Below, one piece after another: positions 30,631-34,751 of a stretch of DNA of 34,751 nucleotides; within the stretch, counting starts at the first letter, position 1; every line of letters starts with the position of its first letter. The position numbers and the translations under genes were made by a program. Source of the stretch: an uncultured Rikenella sp. (GTDB taxonomy: Bacteria > Bacteroidota > Bacteroidia > Bacteroidales > Rikenellaceae); contig NZ_CAJTUJ010000010.1 of assembly GCF_910579375.1 (NCBI RefSeq), forward strand, positions 1 to 34,751, read 5' to 3'. The notes under the pieces were generated by a model. The model saw only the letters and a program-made list of their open reading frames with translations. It had not been told where the DNA came from and searched no databases.

Positions 30631-33051
30631 ATGTTAAAGAAACTGAAAAAGAAATTGGGGCTTCGCGGCGGTAAGGGCGGAGCTCAGGCGGTGCGGCAGG
30701 CGACGGGCGAGGAGCGCCCGAACGTGCCGGAGGTGGCGGTACGGGAGATCAAACGGATGTTGTTCGAGGCTTTTTCCGACCATCCGTCGCGGATTTACGA
30801 CTCGAAAATGGCGGCCAAGCAGATCGGCATACAGGGCAACGACGGGCGGAAGATGGTGCACGACCTGATGCGCGAGATGGCGGCCGAAGGGGTGTTCGAA
30901 AAGGTAGGGGCGGGGCAGTACCGACTGGTGCGGAAGCAGCTGCCCACGAAGACCGGGCGCGTGGATATGACCGCCAGCGGGATGGCCTATATCATCGTGG
31001 ACGATGCCGCCGAGGGCGAGAAAGATATCATCGTCGAGCCGCGCAACACCCACCATGCGCTGCACGGCGATCGGGTGCGGGTGGCCATTATCGGTCGTCG
31101 GCGCGACGGACGGATCGAGGGCGAGGTGGTCGAGACGCTGGAACAGGGCAAACGCACGTTCGTCGGGCGGATCGAGATTTCGGAGAAGTACGCTTTCGTG
31201 ATTATCGACTCGCGGACGATGCCCGCCGACATTTTCGTGCCGCTCCGATCGATCAATGGGGCGGAGAACGGGCAGAAGGTGATTGTGCAGATCGTCGAAT
31301 GGCCCGAGACCTCGAAAAATCCGACCGGCGAGGTGGTCGACGTGCTGGGAAATTCCGGGGACAACAACACCGAGATGCACGCCATTCTGGCGGAGTACGA
31401 CCTGCCGTATCACTTCCCGGAGGAGCTGGAGCAGGCCGCCGACAAGATTAAGGCGGGGATTACGAAGGCCGAAATCAAGCGGCGCAAAGATATGCGCGGG
31501 GTGGCGACCTTCACGATCGACCCGGCCGACGCCAAGGACTTCGACGACGCACTCTCGATCCGGCGGCTCGAAAACGGAAATTGGGAGGTCGGGGTGCATA
31601 TTGCGGACGTGACGCACTATGTGCGGCCGGGCGATGCCATCGATACCGAGGCGGTGGAGCGGGCGACGAGCGTCTACCTGGTGGATCGCACCGTGCCGAT
31701 GCTCCCCGAGGCTTTGTCCAACGACCTCTGCTCGCTCCGTCCGAACGAGGAGAAACTCACCTTCTCGGCCATCTTCGAACTGGACGACGAGGCTAAGGTG
31801 CTGAACGAGTGGTTCGGGCGCGCCGTGATCCTCTCCGACCGGCGGTTCGCCTACGAAGAGGCGCAGGCGGTGATCGAGGGGCGGCCGGAGGCGCAGAACG
31901 AGCCGTTGCGCGAACAGATCCTGACGCTCGACCGGCTGGCCAAGAAACTGCGGGCGGAACGGTTCCGGAACGGCTCGATCGGGTTCGAACGCGACGAGGC
32001 GAAGTTCGTGCTGGACGAACACGGGAAACCGCTCAGCGTATACTTTAAAGAGATCAAGGACTCGAACCAGCTGATCGAGGAGTTCATGCTGCTGGCCAAC
32101 CGCAAGGTGGCGGAGTTCATCGGGCGCAAGCGGCCGGGGCAGCGGACGGAACGGACGTTCGTCTACCGCATCCACGACAAACCGAACGAAGAGAAGCTGG
32201 CCAACTTCAAATCTTTCATCACCCGCTTCGGCTACAATTTCAAGGCTGAGAAAGGGAAGGCGGTGGCCAAGGAGATGACCCGGTTGCTGGCCGACATCAA
32301 GGGGAAGAAGGAGGCGAATTTAGTATCGACTCTCGCTATCCGGTCGATGGCCAAGGCGGTCTACTCGACCACTAATATCGGACACTATGGTTTGGCGTTC
32401 GACTACTACACCCACTTCACCTCGCCCATCCGGCGCTATCCGGATATGATGGTACACCGCCTGTTGCAGCACTATCTGGACGGCGGCAAGTCGGAGGACA
32501 AGGAGACGTACGAAAAGCTGTGCGACCACTCGTCGGCTATGGAGATTCGGGCGGCCGAGGCCGAACGGGCGTCCATCAAATACAAGATGGTCGAGTTCAT
32601 GGAGGACAAGGTGGGGCGCGAGTTCGACGGCTCGATCTCGGGCGTTACCGATTGGGGGATCTATGTGGAACTCGCGGAAAACAAGATAGAGGGGATGGTC
32701 GCCTTGCGGGATATGTCGGACGACTACTACGCGTTCGATGCCGAGAACTATGCCGTGGTGGGACATACCACGGGGCGGCGGTTTACGTTGGGCGACGAGG
32801 TGCGGATTCGGGTCAAGCGGGCGGACTTGAGCCGCAAGCAGCTCGACTTCGAGATGGTCGGGACGATCGACTTCCACACCCGGAAACTGGATCGGCTGCC
32901 GGAACCGGTCGCCTCGGGCGACGGTCTGGGCGCTTCGGCGCGCGAGGCTAGGCGGGCGGCACAGGGGGGCGGTTCGTCGCGCAGCGGCTCGTCACGGAAA
33001 CGGCGGGGAGGCGGCAAATCGCGTTCGCGAGGCGGACGCTCGAAGGAGTAA
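30631..33051 (+). CDS. rnr: Ribonuclease R
   Basis: This 806-residue 3'-5' exoribonuclease degrades structured RNA. A winged-helix region (about 35-95) and cold-shock domains (about 105-250) precede the RNB catalytic domain. Its metal site is in TFTIDPADAKDFDDALS (Asp297, Asp303, Asp305, Asp306), followed by DRTVPMLPEALSNDLCSLRP and HYGLAFDYYTHFTSPIRRYP. An S1 domain (about 660-745, GREFDGSISGVTDWGIYVEL) and a basic Gly/Ser/Arg tail (KRRGGGKSRSRGGRSKE) complete it. The length is normal. xer follows after 24 bases. Confidence 0.97.
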   Translation: MLKKLKKKLGLRGGKGGAQAVRQATGEERPNVPEVAVREIKRMLFEAFSDHPSRIYDSKMAAKQIGIQGNDGRKMVHDLMREMAAEGVFEKVGAGQYRLVRKQLPTKTGRVDMTASGMAYIIVDDAAEGEKDIIVEPRNTHHALHGDRVRVAIIGRRRDGRIEGEVVETLEQGKRTFVGRIEISEKYAFVIIDSRTMPADIFVPLRSINGAENGQKVIVQIVEWPETSKNPTGEVVDVLGNSGDNNTEMHAILAEYDLPYHFPEELEQAADKIKAGITKAEIKRRKDMRGVATFTIDPADAKDFDDALSIRRLENGNWEVGVHIADVTHYVRPGDAIDTEAVERATSVYLVDRTVPMLPEALSNDLCSLRPNEEKLTFSAIFELDDEAKVLNEWFGRAVILSDRRFAYEEAQAVIEGRPEAQNEPLREQILTLDRLAKKLRAERFRNGSIGFERDEAKFVLDEHGKPLSVYFKEIKDSNQLIEEFMLLANRKVAEFIGRKRPGQRTERTFVYRIHDKPNEEKLANFKSFITRFGYNFKAEKGKAVAKEMTRLLADIKGKKEANLVSTLAIRSMAKAVYSTTNIGHYGLAFDYYTHFTSPIRRYPDMMVHRLLQHYLDGGKSEDKETYEKLCDHSSAMEIRAAEAERASIKYKMVEFMEDKVGREFDGSISGVTDWGIYVELAENKIEGMVALRDMSDDYYAFDAENYAVVGHTTGRRFTLGDEVRIRVKRADLSRKQLDFEMVGTIDFHTRKLDRLPEPVASGDGLGASAREARRAAQGGGSSRSGSSRKRRGGGKSRSRGGRSKE

Positions 33052-33075
33052 CCATCGGGGAGAGGAGAGGGGGCG

Positions 33076-34023
33076 ATGTCGGACGCTATCGAACGCTTCG
33101 GACGTTACATGGCCGCCGAACGGCGTTGTTCGCCGGCGACGGTCGATATCTACACCCGCGACCTGCGCGGGTTCGAGGCCTACCTGAAAGCGGCGGCCGA
33201 TTCTTCCTCTGCGGCCGGATTCGATCCGGCCGCGGTGACTTTGGCCGATGTGCGGGGGTGGGTGATGCGCGAGGTCGAGGCGGGAACGGCCGTCGGAAGC
33301 GTCAATCGGAAAATATCGACCTTGCGCTCTTTCTTCCGCTATCTGATGCGGGAGGGGATCGTGGTCTCCAATCCGGTGCGCGAGATCAAGGCGTTGCGCG
33401 GGGGACGGCGGCTGCCGGTCTTTGTGGAACAGAGCCGGATGACGCAATTGGTGCGGGTGCTGGAGGAACCCTCGGAAGAGTTTCCGATCGAGCGCGACGC
33501 GGCAGTGATTCTGTTGCTTTACGGTTGCGGTTTGCGGCGTTCCGAGCTGGCTTCGCTGACGTTGGGGAGTATCGACCTGCGGGCCGGGACGGTGCGGGTG
33601 ATGGGAAAGGGGGTCAAGGAGCGGATCGTTCCGATTTTGCCGGAGGTGGCGACACGTTTGGAACACTATTTGTTGCTCCGGGCGAAAGAAAAAATTTGCG
33701 AGTCGGCGGAAAATTGTCTATTTTTAACCAACAAAGGACGGGGCCTTTCGGCGCAGGGGGTGTATGGCATCGTGAGGAGCTACTTCGCGGCGGCGGGGGT
33801 GCAGGGGAAGCGGTCGCCGCACGTGTTGAGGCACACTTTCGCCACGCATCTGATGCAGCACGGCGCTTCGGTGCGGGTGGTGCAGCAGCTCTTGGGACAT
33901 GCTTCGCTGGCGGCGACGCAGATTTATACCCACAACACCATCGAGTCTTTGAAGAAGACCTATAATCAGGCCCATCCGAGGGCGATGTCAAATATTCAGA
34001 AAACGAAGGAGGATAAAGTATGA
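33076..34023 (+). CDS. XerC/XerD-type tyrosine recombinase
   Basis: This 315-residue protein has an N-terminal SAM-like DNA-binding domain (about 1-100) and a catalytic domain with the full tyrosine-recombinase set: Arg154 in GCGLRRSEL, Lys178 in VMGKGVKER, His249 and Arg252 in SPHVLRHTFATHL, His275 in LLGHASLAATQIYTH and nucleophile Tyr284. It likely resolves chromosome dimers at dif; XerC versus XerD cannot be settled here. The stop overlaps the hpf start by four bases (ATGA). Such an xer-hpf pair is common in Bacteroidota, so this is a housekeeping copy and not part of a mobile element. Confidence 0.93.
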   Translation: MSDAIERFGRYMAAERRCSPATVDIYTRDLRGFEAYLKAAADSSSAAGFDPAAVTLADVRGWVMREVEAGTAVGSVNRKISTLRSFFRYLMREGIVVSNPVREIKALRGGRRLPVFVEQSRMTQLVRVLEEPSEEFPIERDAAVILLLYGCGLRRSELASLTLGSIDLRAGTVRVMGKGVKERIVPILPEVATRLEHYLLLRAKEKICESAENCLFLTNKGRGLSAQGVYGIVRSYFAAAGVQGKRSPHVLRHTFATHLMQHGASVRVVQQLLGHASLAATQIYTHNTIESLKKTYNQAHPRAMSNIQKTKEDKV

Positions 34024-34307
34024 ACATTCAGATTCAATCCGTGAAATTCGATGCCGATCAGAAACTGATCGATTTCGTGCAACATAAGGTAGGTAAGCTG
34101 GATCGCAAGATCGATAACAGTACGGGCGCCGAAGTGACGCTCAAGCTGGACAAGGACGACGCGGCGGGGAATAAAGTGGCGATGGTGAAGTTGGCGATCC
34201 CGGGTCATGAATTGGTGGCCGAGCGGCGCAGCAAGTCGTTCGAGGAGTCGATCGACCTTTGCGTGGACGCGATCAAACGCCAGATCGAACGTTACAAGGA
34301 CAAGTAG
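34020..34307 (+). CDS. hpf: Ribosome hibernation-promoting factor (HPF/RaiA family)
   Basis: This short, 95-residue HPF binds the 30S decoding region in slow growth. It matches the family with MNIQIQSVKFDADQKLIDFV, KVGKLDRKIDNSTGAEVTLK and a C-terminal helix SFEESIDLCVDAIKRQIERY. It lacks the C-terminal dimerisation domain of long HPF. The start overlaps the xer stop, so translation is coupled. In Bacteroides the next genes are tRNAs and tuf; here repeats follow for at least 440 bases. Confidence 0.92.
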   Translation: MNIQIQSVKFDADQKLIDFVQHKVGKLDRKIDNSTGAEVTLKLDKDDAAGNKVAMVKLAIPGHELVAERRSKSFEESIDLCVDAIKRQIERYKDK

Positions 34308-34344
34308 GTCGGTTGGGCTCGGTCGAGGCTGTCGTGCGTTTTGG

Positions 34345-34409
34345 GGTAGAGGCTGGTAGTTGAAATGCGTCAGCATTTCCCGTCCACGGGACGTGGGGCC
34401 CGCGCGCGG
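34345..34409 (+). repeat. GAAATGC hairpin repeat, copy 1
   Basis: The unit runs GGTAGAGGCTGG, then hairpin GAAATGC-GTCA-GCATTTC (34362-34379), then CCGTCCACGGGACGTGGGGC and GC-rich sequence. It is nearly repeated at 34606-34670. A degenerate relative of its start (GGTAGAGGCTGCCAATTG) is at about 329-346. The core ATGCGTMAGCAT is also in the two-hairpin repeat. Confidence 0.75.
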
Positions 34410-34417
34410 ACAAAGAT

Positions 34418-34515
34418 TTGGGCCGCCGGCAGTTTGAGGATGCGTCAGCATCCGTCTAAAGTTTTTCTGGTTCTCTTTGTTCACAAAGAGAACAGTTCGA
34501 GGCAGGGCAAAACTC
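34418..34515. repeat. Two-hairpin intergenic repeat, copy 2
   Basis: Hairpin 1 is GGATGC-GTCA-GCATCC (34438-34453). Hairpin 2 (34470-34493) is a perfect 11-bp inverted repeat starting GTTCTCTTTGT. Flanks GGGCCGCCGGCAG, CTAAAGT and AGTTC...AGGGCAA match the copy at 9639-9730. Inside hairpin 2 two positions on the left arm differ from copy 1, and both partners on the right arm differ to match. Confidence 0.75.
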
Positions 34516-34537
34516 GACCGCGCGCGACCGCTGGAGT

Positions 34538-34582
34538 AGGAAATCATTCAAACGCGTGGTGCGCGTTTGAATAAGATTTCCT
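34538..34582. repeat. Long hairpin repeat, copy 2 (GGAAATC family)
   Basis: AGGAAATC (34538-34545) pairs with GATTTCCT (34575-34582) and TCAAACGCG (34548-34556) pairs perfectly with CGCGTTTGA (34562-34570) across five bases. Copy 1 is at 1-44. It is followed by CAGCGCGCGGAC, matching the GCGCGCGAAC after copy 1. Confidence 0.65.
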
Positions 34583-34605
34583 TCAGCGCGCGGACAGAGA
34601 ACGGA

Positions 34606-34670
34606 GGTAGAGGCGGCCAGTGGAAATGCGTAAGCATTTCCCGTCCACGGGACGTGGGGCCTGCGCGGCC
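34606..34670 (+). repeat. GAAATGC hairpin repeat, copy 2
   Basis: GGTAGAGGCGGCCAGT is followed by hairpin GGAAATGC-GTAA-GCATTTCC (34622-34641) and CCGTCCACGGGACGTGGGGC, as in copy 1 at 34345-34409. The rest of the window (34671-34751) shows no gene or clear structure. Confidence 0.75.
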
Positions 34671-34751
34671 CGAGCGCAGTACTCTCAAACTAAAACGTGC
34701 GCCCCGCCTAAAGAAGCGATTCAACTATTTCGGCGATGAGCCGAATCTAGA

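Noticed and set aside
33996..34547. 183-codon minus-strand frame antisense to hpf
   Set aside because: It overlaps hpf completely and then runs through hairpin repeats. Its NQKNFRRMLTHP segment is the reverse reading of the two-hairpin repeat.
1..34751. CRISPR arrays, tRNA and rRNA genes
   Set aside because: No regularly spaced short repeats, cloverleaf-like segments or rRNA signatures were seen; the repeats found are dispersed hairpins.

Overview
The window reads as chromosome of a GC-rich Bacteroidota bacterium, most likely an Alistipes-like member of the Rikenellaceae. The clues are a DUF4295 gene behind rpmB-rpmG, -7 boxes of the Bacteroidota type (TAnnTTTG), few obvious Shine-Dalgarno sites, a GldE-like CBS membrane protein and an Lpt/PpiD envelope cluster. 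The genus is inferred from gene content and GC-rich codon use, not from a search.

Layout. 1-890 has no intact gene; it holds hairpin repeats and two head-to-tail, promoterless C-terminal tails of FISUMP-like (Fib_succ_major) surface proteins. 910-3875 (minus) carries a strong terminator, DUF4295-rpmG-rpmB, an NAD-dependent epimerase and dprA. 4101-5353 (plus) is an overlapping pair, a ScdA/hemerythrin-like protein and a LuxR-type regulator. 5427-6525 (minus) is a small operon of an M15 peptidase, a secreted protein interrupted by an in-frame TGA, and a frameshifted zinc ribbon. dxs (minus) and an OmpA-family lipoprotein (plus) diverge from one short promoter region. A repeat-rich gap precedes mfd, and a third FISUMP-like tail lies between mfd and coaX. 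From coaX to 21110 runs a plus-strand envelope cluster: coaX, an outer-membrane barrel protein, a TPR protein, lptC, a GldE-like CBS protein and ppiD. A dicarboxylate/amino-acid symporter and a GH29 fucosidase lipoprotein follow. The minus-strand block 24651-29838 is panC-pheS-yciH/SUI1 plus a large HExxH/TolB-propeller/beta-barrel protein. A DUF805 gene, then rnr, xerC/D and hpf on the plus strand, lead into another repeat-rich end (34308-34751).

Most genes are housekeeping: translation and ribosome hibernation (rpmB, rpmG, yciH, pheS, hpf), isoprenoid and CoA precursors (dxs, panC, coaX), DNA repair and recombination (mfd, dprA, xer), RNA decay (rnr) and envelope assembly (lptC, ppiD, OmpA, barrel proteins).

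The unusual content is between genes. Three orphan tail cassettes of about 300 bp (two in tandem, one about 12 kb away) share flanks but differ in their internal codons. Several families of hairpin repeats recur at distant loci, with substitutions that preserve pairing. I saw no tRNA, rRNA, CRISPR array, transposase or reverse transcriptase.
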